This document shows positions 1 to 8,806 of a stretch of DNA of 64,000 nucleotides, piece after piece. The notes beneath the pieces were generated by a model. The model was not told the origin of the DNA and did no database searches. It was given only the letters and a program-made list of their open reading frames with translations. Position 1 is the first letter of the stretch; the number at the start of each line of letters is the position of its first letter. Made by a program: the position numbers and the translations under genes. The stretch lies in the NCBI RefSeq assembly GCF_000518645.1, contig NZ_JADZ01000018.1, positions 1 to 64,000 of the forward strand. The letters run 5' to 3'. This stretch comes from Curvibacter gracilis ATCC BAA-807 (GTDB lineage Bacteria; Pseudomonadota; Gammaproteobacteria; Burkholderiales; Burkholderiaceae_C).

Positions 1-302
1 TAGAGGCTGCGCCGGTTCTCCGAGCGCAGGTAGCGGGCGCGGGTGACCAGGCCGTTGATCTCGCGCTGGCCGCCCCCGTCCAGCTCAATGCGCACGCCCG
101 CCTCGCGGCCCACCATCTGCTTGTAGGGCAGGTTGGCCGTGACGTGCTCGCTCAGGTCGGGGCTGTCGGGGCTTTGCAGCACGACGCTGTACTCGAACAG
201 CTCGCCCAGCGCTTCGCGCCCGCTCAGGTTATGCACTTCGAAGGCCGGGCTGCCCTTGAGTTCAAGGGCCACGGCAGACCAGTAGGTGACGGTGCGGGGC
301 AC
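1..302 (-). CDS. vgrG: VgrG, type VI secretion tip protein (N-terminal fragment, runs off left edge)
   Basis: Only the first 100 codons are in the window. VgrG trimers form the puncturing tip of the type VI secretion system, and the N-terminal part has the phage gp27-like hub fold. The visible sequence has the family opening: LSGREALGELFEY at about residues 26-38, then a GREAGVRIEL strand and GLVTRARYL. The start is GTG (complement of 300-302), chosen because AGGGAGG lies 8-9 bases upstream at about 312-318. Nothing here tells whether an effector domain follows. No other type VI gene is visible, so it could belong to a vgrG-effector island or a main cluster to the left. Confidence 0.82.
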   Translation of the reverse strand, partial: MPRTVTYWSAVALELKGSPAFEVHNLSGREALGELFEYSVVLQSPDSPDLSEHVTANLPYKQMVGREAGVRIELDGGGQREINGLVTRARYLRSENRRSL

Positions 303-543
303 GGTGACGATCCTCCCTGAAGGCGCTGTTGGCTTCAGCGCCGCACTCTAGGAAGGCTTGGCTGCCCAGGCTGTCAGGCTTGGTGAGGCTGTGAAAGCAA
401 GGCCGCTGAGGTGTTGCCAGACGTCAACCAGCGCGGACCAGCGCCGCAGCAGGCGACCAAAGGTTGGGCGTTGGCGCTACTCGACGCCAGCTTGATCTGG
501 GTCGCTGGGCAGGTCGGCCTGGGCATGGCAACATGATGTGCAA

Positions 544-565
544 CCCGACCCCGACCCCGACCCCG
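544..565. repeat. (ACCCCG) hexamer repeat just upstream of the DUF4239 gene
   Basis: Three perfect ACCCCG units plus a partial one, ending 13 bases before the ATG at 579, in the place where a ribosome-binding site would be expected. No purine-rich Shine-Dalgarno sequence is visible. The rest of 303-578 holds no recognisable gene. Copy-number change of the repeat would alter spacing at the start of the gene. Confidence 0.7.
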
Positions 566-578
566 CCCTCCGTTCTTC

Positions 579-1355
579 ATGACACCAACCACCTCCTGGC
601 TGGCCTACGACCACTACGCCTACGCCGCCTTTGCCGTGCTGGGCACGCTGGCGGCCGTGCTGTTCATCCAATGGGCGCTGCTGCGCTCGCGCTGGGCCGG
701 CTGGCTGCAGGGCCTGCAGGGGGTGGCGCCGCCTTTCATCAACATCATCGGCGTGCTGTTCGGCCTGACCCTGGCCTTTCTGGCCAACGACACCTGGAGC
801 GCCCACGACAAGGCCATGACGGCGGTCTACCAGGAGGCCGATGCCCTGCGCACCTTGCGCGTGCTGGGGCGTGACCTGCCCGCGCCGTTGCGCCAGTCGC
901 TGGACGACGCGGTGCTGGCCTATGCCCGCGCCAGCGCGGCCGAGTGGCCCGAGCTGGCCCGGCGCGAGCAGAGCCCGGCCGTGCAGGCCCAGGGCGAGGC
1001 CTTGCTGCACCTGCTGGCCGGCCGGGCGGTGGAGCAGGCGGCCGGCGCCGGTGTGCAGGCCCAGATGCTGCGCGAGGCGCGGCTGCTGGCGGGCCAGCGC
1101 GACCTGCGCATTGCGCTGAGCCAGACCCACATCAACCCGCTGAAATGGCTGGGCATGGCGTTTCTGGGCTTTGTCACGCTGCTGTCGGTGGCGGTGGTGC
1201 ACATCGACCGGCCCCGGGTGGTGGCCACGGCCACCGTGCTGTTTGCCCTGGCGGCGGCCCCCACGGCCACCATCGTGCTGATCCAGGGCAACCCCTTCCA
1301 GCAGCCCACGGCCGTGACCCCGGCACCGTTGCTGGCGGCCACCGGGAGCCCTTGA
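579..1355 (+). CDS. Bestrophin-like DUF4239 membrane protein
   Basis: A 258-residue protein with four hydrophobic segments at about residues 13-35, 53-70, 187-206 and 212-234. The stretch FGLTLAFLANDTW followed by an acidic/helical region with YQEADALRTL is characteristic of DUF4239 (bestrophin-like) inner-membrane proteins. The loop between the second and third segments (about 110 residues) is helical and probably cytoplasmic. Bestrophins are anion channels, but channel activity is not established for this bacterial group, so function is left open. It stands alone, divergent from vgrG and 187 bases before the arn operon. The ATG is the first in frame; the bases before it are a C-rich hexamer repeat and not a normal ribosome site. 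Confidence 0.75.
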   Translation: MTPTTSWLAYDHYAYAAFAVLGTLAAVLFIQWALLRSRWAGWLQGLQGVAPPFINIIGVLFGLTLAFLANDTWSAHDKAMTAVYQEADALRTLRVLGRDLPAPLRQSLDDAVLAYARASAAEWPELARREQSPAVQAQGEALLHLLAGRAVEQAAGAGVQAQMLREARLLAGQRDLRIALSQTHINPLKWLGMAFLGFVTLLSVAVVHIDRPRVVATATVLFALAAAPTATIVLIQGNPFQQPTAVTPAPLLAATGSP

Positions 1356-1385
1356 ACCCAAGCGGCGGCCGCCCCGGGCGCCTCC

Positions 1386-1391
1386 TATAAT
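1386..1391 (+). promoter_or_regulatory. possible -10 box (TATAAT) before the arn operon
   Basis: A perfect TATAAT lies 151 bases before the arnT start. No good -35 sits at the usual 16-18 base distance; TTGAAC at 1352-1357 is too far (28 bases). If used, it may need an activator. No PmrA/PhoP box was recognised. Confidence 0.3.
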
Positions 1392-1542
1392 CAGCGGCCT
1401 TGGGAACGCCCCTAGGCGTGGCCCGACCGGCCCCTGACGGCCGGCCCCCCCTTCAACACACCAGCGTGCGCGTGAAGTCCGTTGCGATGGCCCCACACCG
1501 ATCCGACTCCCGCGCGCTGGCCACCCGTCAACACGCCGGCCG

Positions 1543-3222
1543 ATGCCCCCTTTGAAACCTCAAGCCCCGGCCGGCAGGCCCGCCCCCGGCCCCGGGCTGC
1601 AGCGCGGCCGCGCCGGCCTCTGGACCTGGCTGGGCCTGTTCGCGCTGGCCCTGCTGTGGCTGGTGCCGCTGGGCACCCGGGCCCTGATCACCCCTGACGA
1701 GGGCCGCTACGCCACCCTGTCGCTGGGCATGCTGCACAGCGGCGACTGGATCACCCCGCGCCTGAACGGCCTGCTGTATTTTGAAAAGCCGCCCCTGCAG
1801 TACTGGGGCGGGGCGCTGGCCATGGCCGTGCTGGGGGTGAGCGATTTCAGCGCCCGGCTGTGGTCCGGCCTGGCCGGGCTGCTGACCCTGGGCCTGGTGG
1901 GCCACACCGCCAGCCGCCTGTGGGGCGAACGCACCGGCCGCATCGCGCTGCTGACCGGCGCGGGCACCACCTGGCTGGTGCTGAACAGCCATTTCCTGTC
2001 GCTCGATGCCGGCCTGTGCGCGGCCCTGACGCTGGCCCTGTGCGGCTTTCTGCTGGGCCAGCAGGCGCAGGACCAAGGCCGGCCGCGCAGCGGCTGGATG
2101 CTGGCGGCCTGGGCCGGCCTGGCGCTGGCGGTGCTGAGCAAGGGCCTGGTGGGCCTGCTGATCCCGGGTGCGGTGCTGGTGCTGCACAGCCTGTGGCGGC
2201 TTGATTTCCGCATCTGGCGCGCCATGCGCTGGGGCCCGGGGCTGCTGCTGTTCGCCCTGATCACCGTGCCCTGGTTCTGGGCCGTGTCGGCGCGCAACCC
2301 CGACTTTGCCTGGTTCTTTTTTGTGCACGAGCACTTTGACCGCTACCTCAAGCCCGACCACAACCGCTCGGGCCCGGTCTGGTACTTCCTGCCCTTTCTG
2401 TTGCTGGGCTTTCTGCCCTGGACCAGCGCCCTGCCCTGGCTGGCCCGGGTGCGCCGCGCCGACTTTGCGCCGAGCTTTCTGCTTTTGTGGGCGGGCTTTG
2501 TGCTGCTGTTCTTCAGCATCTCCAGCTCCAAGCTGCCCTCGTACATCCTGCCCATGTTCCCGGCCCTGGTGCTGCTGCTGGCCCCGGCCATCGAGCGCGC
2601 CAGCCAGCGGGCGCTGGCCTGGCACCTGGGGCTGCCGGCCCTGCTGTGGCTGGGTGGCGGCCTGGCCTGGCTGCTGGCCGAGCGCATCGCGGGCAGCGAC
2701 AGCGACCCGGCCGTGGCACACACCCTGCTCAACGGCATCGGCCTGGCCAGTGGGCTGTTCCTGAGCGCCTGCGCGCTGGCCTGGTGGCTGCTGCGCCGCA
2801 ACCGCCGCCTGCTGGCCGTGGGGGTGGTGGCGATCAGCCATTGCGCCTGCGTGCTGATCGGGCTGCAGGCGCACAACGGCTACGGTTTGCAGAAAAGCAG
2901 TGCCGAGCTGGTGCGGGCGGTGCCCGAGGCCTTCGACCCGGCCGTGCCGGTGTACGCCGTGCGCAGCTACGACCAGACCCTGCCCTTTTACCTGCGCCGC
3001 CCGGTCACCCTGGTGGACTACCGTGACGAGTTCAGCTTTGGCGAGCAGCACGAGCCCGAGCGCTGGATCGCCAGCCTGCCCGAGTTCGTGGCCCGCTGGC
3101 AGGCCGAGCCACGTGGCGTGGCCTACCTCGAAGGCGACACGCTGACAGAACTCACCGCCCTGGGCCTGCAGGCCCGGGTGGTGCTGCGCGACGATCGCCG
3201 CGTGCTGCTGGCCAAGCCCTGA
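1543..3222 (+). CDS. arnT: ArnT-type lipid A aminoarabinose transferase (PMT-family glycosyltransferase)
   Basis: A 559-residue polytopic inner-membrane protein of the PMT/ArnT family. ArnT moves 4-amino-4-deoxy-L-arabinose from undecaprenyl phosphate to lipid A phosphates on the periplasmic side, lowering negative charge and giving polymyxin resistance. The first periplasmic loop carries the family motif TPDEGRYA (about residues 49-56) with the catalytic acidic residue, followed by ILNG/LYFEKPPLQYW-like sequence. About a dozen hydrophobic segments follow, then a soluble C-terminal region. It is the first gene of a tightly packed seven-gene arn operon, which makes the substrate assignment much firmer than the family alone would. 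The ATG at 1543 has no clear Shine-Dalgarno sequence. Confidence 0.87.
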   Translation: MPPLKPQAPAGRPAPGPGLQRGRAGLWTWLGLFALALLWLVPLGTRALITPDEGRYATLSLGMLHSGDWITPRLNGLLYFEKPPLQYWGGALAMAVLGVSDFSARLWSGLAGLLTLGLVGHTASRLWGERTGRIALLTGAGTTWLVLNSHFLSLDAGLCAALTLALCGFLLGQQAQDQGRPRSGWMLAAWAGLALAVLSKGLVGLLIPGAVLVLHSLWRLDFRIWRAMRWGPGLLLFALITVPWFWAVSARNPDFAWFFFVHEHFDRYLKPDHNRSGPVWYFLPFLLLGFLPWTSALPWLARVRRADFAPSFLLLWAGFVLLFFSISSSKLPSYILPMFPALVLLLAPAIERASQRALAWHLGLPALLWLGGGLAWLLAERIAGSDSDPAVAHTLLNGIGLASGLFLSACALAWWLLRRNRRLLAVGVVAISHCACVLIGLQAHNGYGLQKSSAELVRAVPEAFDPAVPVYAVRSYDQTLPFYLRRPVTLVDYRDEFSFGEQHEPERWIASLPEFVARWQAEPRGVAYLEGDTLTELTALGLQARVVLRDDRRVLLAKP

Positions 3223-3249
3223 GCCCCACCCTTTTTCTGCCCACACCCC

Positions 3250-3618
3250 ATGAAAATCACCGACTTCCTGTTCGTTCTGGCCGGCGTGCTGCTCAATGCA
3301 GGCGCCCAGCTGCTGCTCAAATCGGGCGCCAGCGCGGTCGGCCCGATCCAGGGCTTTGAGGGCCTGCGCAACGTGGCCCTGACGCTGGCCTTCCACCCCG
3401 GGGTGATCGGCGGCCTGTTCTGCTATGTGCTGAGCGTGGTGCTGTGGATCGTGGCCTTGTCGCGCGTCGATGTGAGCATGGCCTACCCCATGCTGTCGAT
3501 CGGCTATGTGGTCAACGCGCTGCTGGCCTCGGCCCTGCTGGGCGAGGTGATTTCGGCCCAGCGCTGGGGCGGCATGGCCGTCATCTTGCTGGGCGTCGCT
3601 ATCATCGCCCGCAGCTGA
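3250..3618 (+). CDS. arnE: SMR/EamA-type undecaprenyl-phosphate-aminoarabinose flippase subunit
   Basis: A 122-residue protein with four membrane segments, of the small-multidrug-resistance/EamA fold. In the arn pathway, ArnE and ArnF together flip the Ara4N-lipid carrier across the inner membrane. Sequence features are the amphipathic start, LNAGAQLLLKSG in helix 1, and YPMLSIGYVVNALL in helix 3, typical of ArnE/F. It lies 27 bases after arnT and before arnB. Only one such gene is present, so it presumably works as a homodimer or with a partner elsewhere. Whether it is closer to ArnE or ArnF cannot be decided by eye. Confidence 0.75.
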   Translation: MKITDFLFVLAGVLLNAGAQLLLKSGASAVGPIQGFEGLRNVALTLAFHPGVIGGLFCYVLSVVLWIVALSRVDVSMAYPMLSIGYVVNALLASALLGEVISAQRWGGMAVILLGVAIIARS

Positions 3619-3639
3619 ACCTGCCTCTTGGAGCCTCTC

Positions 3640-4746
3640 TTGCAAGCCTTTCTGCCCTTCACCCGCCCCTCGATCGACGAAGCCACCATTGAAGACGTGG
3701 GCGCCGTGCTGCGCTCGGGTTGGCTGACCACCGGCCCGCGCTGCCAGGCCCTGGAGGCGGCGCTGTCGGCCCGCTTTGGCGGGCGACCGGTGCGCCTGGC
3801 CAGCTCGGCCACCGCCACCCTGGAGCTTGGCCTGCGCCTGGCCGGCGTGGGCCCCGGCGACGAGGTGATCACCACCGCCCTGACCTGGGTGGCCACCGGC
3901 AACGTGATCCTGCAGGTGGGCGCCCGGCCGGTGCTGGTCGACATCGACCCGGCCACCCGCAACTTCGACCTGGACCAGGTCGAGGCCGCGATCACCCCGC
4001 GCACCAAGGCCCTGCTGCCGGTGGACCTGGCCGGCCTGCCGGTGGACCGCCAGCGGCTGTACGACATCGCCCAGCGCCACGGCCTGCGCGTGATCGAGGA
4101 CGCCGCCCAGTCCATGGGCGCGAACTGGGCCGGCGAAGAGATCGGCCTGAAGGGCGACCTGGTGTCGTTCAGCTTCCATGCCAACAAGAACATGACCACG
4201 GCCGAAGGCGGCTGCCTGGTGATGAACAACGAAGACGAAGCCCGCCGCTTCGAGCGCCTGCGCCTGCAGGGCGTGGTGCGCTTCCCCGACGGCAGCGCCG
4301 ACGTGGAAGAGCTGGGGGGCAAATGCAACCTGACCGACGTGGCCGCGGCCATAGGCTTGGGCCAGCTCAAGCAGCTCGAGGGCTTCAACCAACGCCGCAT
4401 CGCCCTGGCCCAGCGCTATTTCGAGCTGTTCCCGCGCGATCTGGGTTTTGATTTGCCGCTGGCCGATTTCAGCCAGAGCAACTGGCACATGTTCCAGCCC
4501 CTGCTGCCCGTGGGCGTGGCCCGGGCCGACTTCATCGCCCGCATGCGCGAGCAGGGCATCGGCATCGGCGTGCACTACCCGGCCATGCACCTGTTCACCC
4601 TGTACCGCAAAATGGGCCACTTTGAAGGCCAGTTCCCACACGCCGAAGACGTGGGCCGCCGCACCGTGACCCTGCCCCTGTTCCCGGCCATGGCCGACAG
4701 CGATATCGATCGCGTGTGCGCTGCCGTGCGCCTGGCCCTGTCTTGA
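3640..4746 (+). CDS. arnB: ArnB, UDP-4-amino-4-deoxy-L-arabinose aminotransferase
   Basis: A 368-residue PLP enzyme of the DegT/DnrJ/EryC1 family that transaminates UDP-4-keto-pentose to UDP-L-Ara4N. The N-terminus FLPFTRPSID is typical of ArnB. The PLP-binding lysine lies in SFHANKNMTTAEGG (about K183), and the phosphate-contacting EDAAQSMGA precedes it. The start is taken as TTG at 3640, because GGAG (3630-3633) is 6 bases upstream; an earlier in-frame TTG at 3628 overlaps that site and would add four residues. It is cytoplasmic and operonic with its neighbours. Confidence 0.9.
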   Translation: MQAFLPFTRPSIDEATIEDVGAVLRSGWLTTGPRCQALEAALSARFGGRPVRLASSATATLELGLRLAGVGPGDEVITTALTWVATGNVILQVGARPVLVDIDPATRNFDLDQVEAAITPRTKALLPVDLAGLPVDRQRLYDIAQRHGLRVIEDAAQSMGANWAGEEIGLKGDLVSFSFHANKNMTTAEGGCLVMNNEDEARRFERLRLQGVVRFPDGSADVEELGGKCNLTDVAAAIGLGQLKQLEGFNQRRIALAQRYFELFPRDLGFDLPLADFSQSNWHMFQPLLPVGVARADFIARMREQGIGIGVHYPAMHLFTLYRKMGHFEGQFPHAEDVGRRTVTLPLFPAMADSDIDRVCAAVRLALS

Positions 4747-4765
4747 TTTTTCTGGTGAGCTGCCC

Positions 4766-5746
4766 TTGAACCCGACCCTTGCCTCTGCCCCACCCGCCGA
4801 CCGCCACCCGGATGACCCGGTGCTGAGCGTGGTGATCCCGGTCTACAACGAAGAAGACGGCCTGGCCCAGCTGTTTGCGCGCCTGTACCCCGCGCTCGAC
4901 CAGTTGGGGGTGCGCTACGAGGTGGTGTTCGTCAACGACGGCAGCCGCGACCGCTCGCCGGGCATCCTGGCCGAGCAGTTCGACCGCCGCCCCGACGTGA
5001 CCCGGGTGATCCTGTTCAACGGCAACTTCGGCCAGCACCGCGCCATCCTGGCCGGTTTTGCGCACTGCCGCGGCGAGCGCATCGTGACGCTGGACGCCGA
5101 CCTGCAGAACCCGCCCGAAGACATCGCCACCCTGCTGGCCAAGATGGACGAGGGGCACGACTACGTGGGCTCGATCCGCCGCCAGCGCCACGATGTGGCC
5201 TGGCGCAAATGGGCCAGCAAGGCCATGAACCGCCTGCGCGCCAAGCTCACCCGCATCGACATCACCGACCAGGGCTGCATGCTGCGCGCCTACAGCCGCA
5301 ACATCGTGTCGCTGATCAACCAGTGCGGCGAGATGAACACCTTCATCCCGGCCCTGGCCTACCAGTTCTCGCGCAACCCCGCCGAGGTGGTGGTGGGCCA
5401 CGAAGAGCGCTTTGCCGGCGAATCCAAGTACTCGCTGTACAGCCTGATCCGCCTCAACTTCGACCTGGTGACCAGCTTCTCGGTGGTGCCGCTGCAGTGG
5501 TTCTCGCTGATGGGCATGGCGATTTCGGCCGGTGCCGGGCTGCTGGTGCTGCTGCTGATCGGGCGGCGCATCGTGATCGGACCCGAGGAAGGCGGCCTGT
5601 TCACCCTGTTTGCGATTGCCTTCTTCCTGATCGGGCTGGCCCTGTTCGGCATCGGCCTGATCGGCGAGTACGTGGGCCGCATCTACAGCGAGGTGCGGCA
5701 GCGCCCGCGCTACGTGATCAGCGCCATCCTGGAGCAGAAGCGATGA
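4766..5746 (+). CDS. arnC: ArnC, undecaprenyl-phosphate Ara4-formyl-N transferase
   Basis: A 326-residue GT2-family glycosyltransferase that loads formylated aminoarabinose onto undecaprenyl phosphate. The N-terminal catalytic domain starts with VIPVYNEEDGL and contains FVNDGSRD and the TLDADLQNPPED metal/nucleotide motif. Two C-terminal membrane segments (about residues 243-268 and 277-305) anchor it to the inner membrane, as in ArnC and dolichyl-phosphate-mannose-synthase relatives. The start is TTG at 4766 with GGTGAG 6-11 bases upstream. The stop overlaps the next gene's ATG (ATGA), so translation is coupled. Confidence 0.9.
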   Translation: MNPTLASAPPADRHPDDPVLSVVIPVYNEEDGLAQLFARLYPALDQLGVRYEVVFVNDGSRDRSPGILAEQFDRRPDVTRVILFNGNFGQHRAILAGFAHCRGERIVTLDADLQNPPEDIATLLAKMDEGHDYVGSIRRQRHDVAWRKWASKAMNRLRAKLTRIDITDQGCMLRAYSRNIVSLINQCGEMNTFIPALAYQFSRNPAEVVVGHEERFAGESKYSLYSLIRLNFDLVTSFSVVPLQWFSLMGMAISAGAGLLVLLLIGRRIVIGPEEGGLFTLFAIAFFLIGLALFGIGLIGEYVGRIYSEVRQRPRYVISAILEQKR

Positions 5747-6726
5747 GCGCCAACGGGCCCAACAACAGCGCCCCCAGCGCGGTCGTCTTCGCCTACCACA
5801 ACGTGGGCGTGCGCCTGCTCAAGGTGCTGATCGACGCCGGGGTGCAGATCCGGCTGGTGGTCACCCATGCCGACAACCCGAACGAAACCATCTGGTTCGG
5901 CAGCGTGGCCCAGGTGGCGGCCGAGCATGGCCTGCCCTGCATCACGCCCGAGGCGGCCGACACGCCCGAGCTGCTGGCCCAGTTGCAGGCCCTGGCCCCC
6001 GACTACCTGTTCTCGTTCTATTACCGCTACATGCTGCCCCAGGCCGTGCTGGAGGTGCCGCGCTGCGGCGCCTACAACCTGCACGGCTCGCTGCTGCCGC
6101 GCTACCGCGGCCGGGCCCCGGTGAACTGGGCCGTGGTGCGCGGCGAACGCGAGATCGGCGCCACCCTGCATGTGATGAACGCCAAGCCCGACCACGGTGC
6201 CATCGTCGACCAGCAGGCCGTGCCCATCCTGGGCAACGACACGGCCCGCGAGGTGTTCGACAAGGTCACGCTGGCCGCCGAGCTGGTGCTGGCGCGCTGC
6301 CTGCCCGGCCTGCTGGCCGGCACCGCCGTGCTGCAACCCCAGCAACACATCGCCGGCCAGTACTTCGGCCGCCGCACCCCGGAAGACGGGCGCATTCCGG
6401 CCACGGCCACGGCCTGGCAGGCGCACAACCGGGTGCGCGGCGTGGCCCCGCCCGACTACCCCGGCGCCTTCTTCGAGGCCGAGGGCCACCGCGTACAGAT
6501 CGACCGCACCCTGTGGGCCGGCGCGCCGGGCCCGGCGGAGCCCGACGCGGGCAAGCTGCAGGCCGACTCCAGCCTGGCCCTGCTGGTGCAGGACGGGCGC
6601 CTGCTGCTGCGCGGCGCCGACGGTGTGCTGCTGCCGGTGCTGGCGGCGCGACTCGATGGCGCCCCACTGGACGCGGCCCGTTTTCAATCGCTTTACCCCG
6701 GGCAGGCGCTGGCGCCCCGCGACTGA
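5743..6726 (+). CDS. arnA: ArnA formyltransferase half, as a separate gene
   Basis: A 327-residue protein equivalent to the N-terminal domain of E. coli ArnA, which formylates UDP-L-Ara4N using 10-formyl-tetrahydrofolate. It contains the formyltransferase active-site signature YNLHGSLLPRYRGRAPVNWA (Asn and His catalytic) and a later conserved Asp in KPDHGAIVD. The C-terminal FMT-like subdomain follows. The ATG overlaps the arnC stop codon by 4 bases. In enterobacteria this domain is fused to the UDP-glucuronate decarboxylase; here the two activities are two neighbouring genes. The domain content matches the methionyl-tRNA formyltransferase superfamily, but the operon fixes the role. Confidence 0.88.
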   Translation: MSANGPNNSAPSAVVFAYHNVGVRLLKVLIDAGVQIRLVVTHADNPNETIWFGSVAQVAAEHGLPCITPEAADTPELLAQLQALAPDYLFSFYYRYMLPQAVLEVPRCGAYNLHGSLLPRYRGRAPVNWAVVRGEREIGATLHVMNAKPDHGAIVDQQAVPILGNDTAREVFDKVTLAAELVLARCLPGLLAGTAVLQPQQHIAGQYFGRRTPEDGRIPATATAWQAHNRVRGVAPPDYPGAFFEAEGHRVQIDRTLWAGAPGPAEPDAGKLQADSSLALLVQDGRLLLRGADGVLLPVLAARLDGAPLDAARFQSLYPGQALAPRD

Positions 6727-6758
6727 GCGAAAATCCCGGCATTGACAGGAAAAAAATC

Positions 6759-7802
6759 TTGAAAAACGTCCTCATCCTCGGCGTCAACGGCTTCATCGGC
6801 CACCACCTGACGCGCCACATCATCGAAACCACCGACTGGCACATCTACGGCATGGACATGCAGTCCGAGCGCGTGCAGCCCTGGATGGACCACCCCCGCT
6901 TCCACTTCTTTGAAGGTGACATCACCATCAACAAGGAATGGATCGAGTACCACGTGCGCAAGTGCGACGTGGTGCTGCCCCTGGTGGCCATCGCCACCCC
7001 GGCCACCTATGTGAGCGACCCGCTGCGCGTGTTCGAGCTCGACTTCGAAGCCAACCTCGAGATCGTGCGCCACTGCGTCAAGTACAAGAAGCGCATCGTG
7101 TTCCCCAGCACCAGCGAGGTGTACGGCATGTGCGGCGACGACGAGTTCGACCCTGAGGCCTCGCCCCTGGTCTACGGCCCGATCAACAAGCCGCGCTGGA
7201 TCTACGCCTGCTCCAAGCAGTTGCTGGACCGCGTGATCCACGCCTACGGCCAGCAGCACGGCCTGGACTACACCCTGTTCCGCCCCTTCAACTGGATCGG
7301 CCCGGGCCTGGACAACCTGCACACCGCCAAGGAAGGCTCCAGCCGCGTGATCACCCAGTTCCTGGGCCACATCGTGCGCGGCGAGCCGATCAAGCTGGTG
7401 GACGGCGGGGCCCAGCGCCGCTGCTTCACCGACATCGAAGACGGCATCCGTGCGCTGATGCTGATCCTGGCCAACAAGGACGGCTGCGCCACCCGCAACA
7501 TCTACAACATCGGCAACCCGAGCAACGACCTGTCGGTGCGCGAGCTGGTGGGCGAGATGATGACCCTGGCCGCCAGCATCCCCGAGTACCGCGACCATGC
7601 GGCCCAGGTCAAGGTGCTGGAAACCACCTCGGCCGAGTACTACGGCAAGGGCTACCAGGACGTGGAACGCCGCGTGCCCAAGATCGCCAACACCCAGGCT
7701 GACCTGGGCTGGAAGCCTGAGGTGACCATGCAGCAGGCCCTGGCCCGCCTTTTTGAGCACTACAAAGACCAACTCGACAGCGCCCGCGGCCTGATCAATT
7801 GA
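6759..7802 (+). CDS. arnA: ArnA decarboxylase half: UDP-glucuronate C4 oxidase/decarboxylase (SDR-extended)
   Basis: A 347-residue extended short-chain dehydrogenase equivalent to the C-terminal half of ArnA, making UDP-4-keto-pentose from UDP-glucuronate. The Rossmann motif GVNGFIG is at residues 8-14, TSEVYG and the catalytic YxxxK (YACSK) follow, and FNWIGPGLD matches the ArnA decarboxylase. The start is TTG at 6759 with AGGA at 6747-6750, 8 bases upstream; this fits the family N-terminus (KNVLILG). It sits between the formyltransferase gene and arnD in the operon. The UDP-glucose dehydrogenase supplying its substrate (ugd) is not in the window. Confidence 0.88.
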   Translation: MKNVLILGVNGFIGHHLTRHIIETTDWHIYGMDMQSERVQPWMDHPRFHFFEGDITINKEWIEYHVRKCDVVLPLVAIATPATYVSDPLRVFELDFEANLEIVRHCVKYKKRIVFPSTSEVYGMCGDDEFDPEASPLVYGPINKPRWIYACSKQLLDRVIHAYGQQHGLDYTLFRPFNWIGPGLDNLHTAKEGSSRVITQFLGHIVRGEPIKLVDGGAQRRCFTDIEDGIRALMLILANKDGCATRNIYNIGNPSNDLSVRELVGEMMTLAASIPEYRDHAAQVKVLETTSAEYYGKGYQDVERRVPKIANTQADLGWKPEVTMQQALARLFEHYKDQLDSARGLIN

Positions 7803-7827
7803 TCGCCCTGCGGCCTGGAGCGAAGCC

Positions 7828-8739
7828 ATGGGCGTGATTGCACTCAAGATCGATGTCGACACCTGGCGTGGCACGCGCGAAGGTGTGCCGGCGCTGGCCA
7901 AGCTGCTGGAGCGGCTGGACGCGCCGGCCACCTTCTTGTTCAGCCTGGGGCCGGACCACACGGGCCGGGCGCTCAAGCGCGTGTTCCGCCCGGGCTTCTT
8001 CGGCAAGGTGGCGCGCACCTCGGTGGTCGAGCATTACGGCCTCAAGACCCTGATGTATGGGGTGCTGCTGCCCGGCCCCGACATCGGCCGGCGCGAGGCC
8101 GACGGCCTGCGCGCCATCGCGCGCGCTGGCTTCGAGACCGGTGTGCACACCTGGGACCACGTGCGCTGGCAAGACAACGTGGCCGGCGCCAGCGAGGCCT
8201 GGACCCGGCGCGAGCTGACCCTGGCCGTCGAGCGCTACAGCGAGGTCTTCGGCGCCCGCCCCAGCGTGCACGGCGCGGCCGGCTGGCAGATGAACGAGGC
8301 GGCCTACCGGCTGCAGAAGGAACTGGGCTTCAGCGTGGCCTCGGATGGCCGTGGCACCCAGCCCTACTGGCCTTGCGATGCCCAGGGCGAGGTGATCGGC
8401 CCGGTGCAGCTGCCCACCACCCTGCCCACGCTCGACGAGCTGCTGGGCCTGGACGGCTGGACCGTGGACAACGTGCACGAGGCCCTGCTGGCCCGCACCC
8501 GCGAGGTGGCGCCGCTGCACGTCTACACCCTGCATGCCGAACTCGAAGGCCAGAAACTGGCCCCGGTGTTCGAGCGCCTGTTGCGCGGCTGGCGCGAACA
8601 GGGCTACCGCTTCGCCACCCTGGGCGAGTGCGCCGCCTACCTGCAGCCGGCCCGCCTGCCGCGCTGCCCCGTGGGCCTGGGCACCATCCCAGGCCGCAGC
8701 GGCCAGTTGGTGGTGCAGCAAGCCGCGCTAGCGCGCTGA
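7828..8739 (+). CDS. arnD: ArnD, deformylase of undecaprenyl-P-Ara4-formyl-N
   Basis: A 303-residue polysaccharide-deacetylase (NodB-like, carbohydrate esterase 4) protein. ArnD removes the formyl group from the lipid-linked sugar so that it can be flipped and transferred to lipid A. The metal-site region begins with KIDVDTWRGTREGVP (aspartate pair position) and ETGVHTWDHVRWQD supplies the His-x-x-x-His ligands; LYGVLLPGP-like sequence around residues 70-80 is typical of ArnD. It is the last gene of the arn operon, 25 bases after the decarboxylase. No clear terminator follows before the efflux pump gene. Confidence 0.9.
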   Translation: MGVIALKIDVDTWRGTREGVPALAKLLERLDAPATFLFSLGPDHTGRALKRVFRPGFFGKVARTSVVEHYGLKTLMYGVLLPGPDIGRREADGLRAIARAGFETGVHTWDHVRWQDNVAGASEAWTRRELTLAVERYSEVFGARPSVHGAAGWQMNEAAYRLQKELGFSVASDGRGTQPYWPCDAQGEVIGPVQLPTTLPTLDELLGLDGWTVDNVHEALLARTREVAPLHVYTLHAELEGQKLAPVFERLLRGWREQGYRFATLGECAAYLQPARLPRCPVGLGTIPGRSGQLVVQQAALAR

Positions 8740-8806
8740 GAGCCTGCCGCCCCACCCCGCACGGCCTCGCCAGCACGTTTTGGCCCGCGCCGATATAGTC
8801 GGCGAC

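Noticed and set aside
1352-1391. TTGAAC and TATAAT as a full sigma-70 promoter for arnT.
   Set aside because: The spacer is 28 bases, much too long; only the -10-like box is kept as a weak feature.
1528-4641. A ~1040-codon minus-strand frame opposite arnT-arnE-arnB.
   Set aside because: Gln/Ala/Gly/His-rich translation typical of the antisense shadow of high-GC genes; the plus-strand genes are clear.
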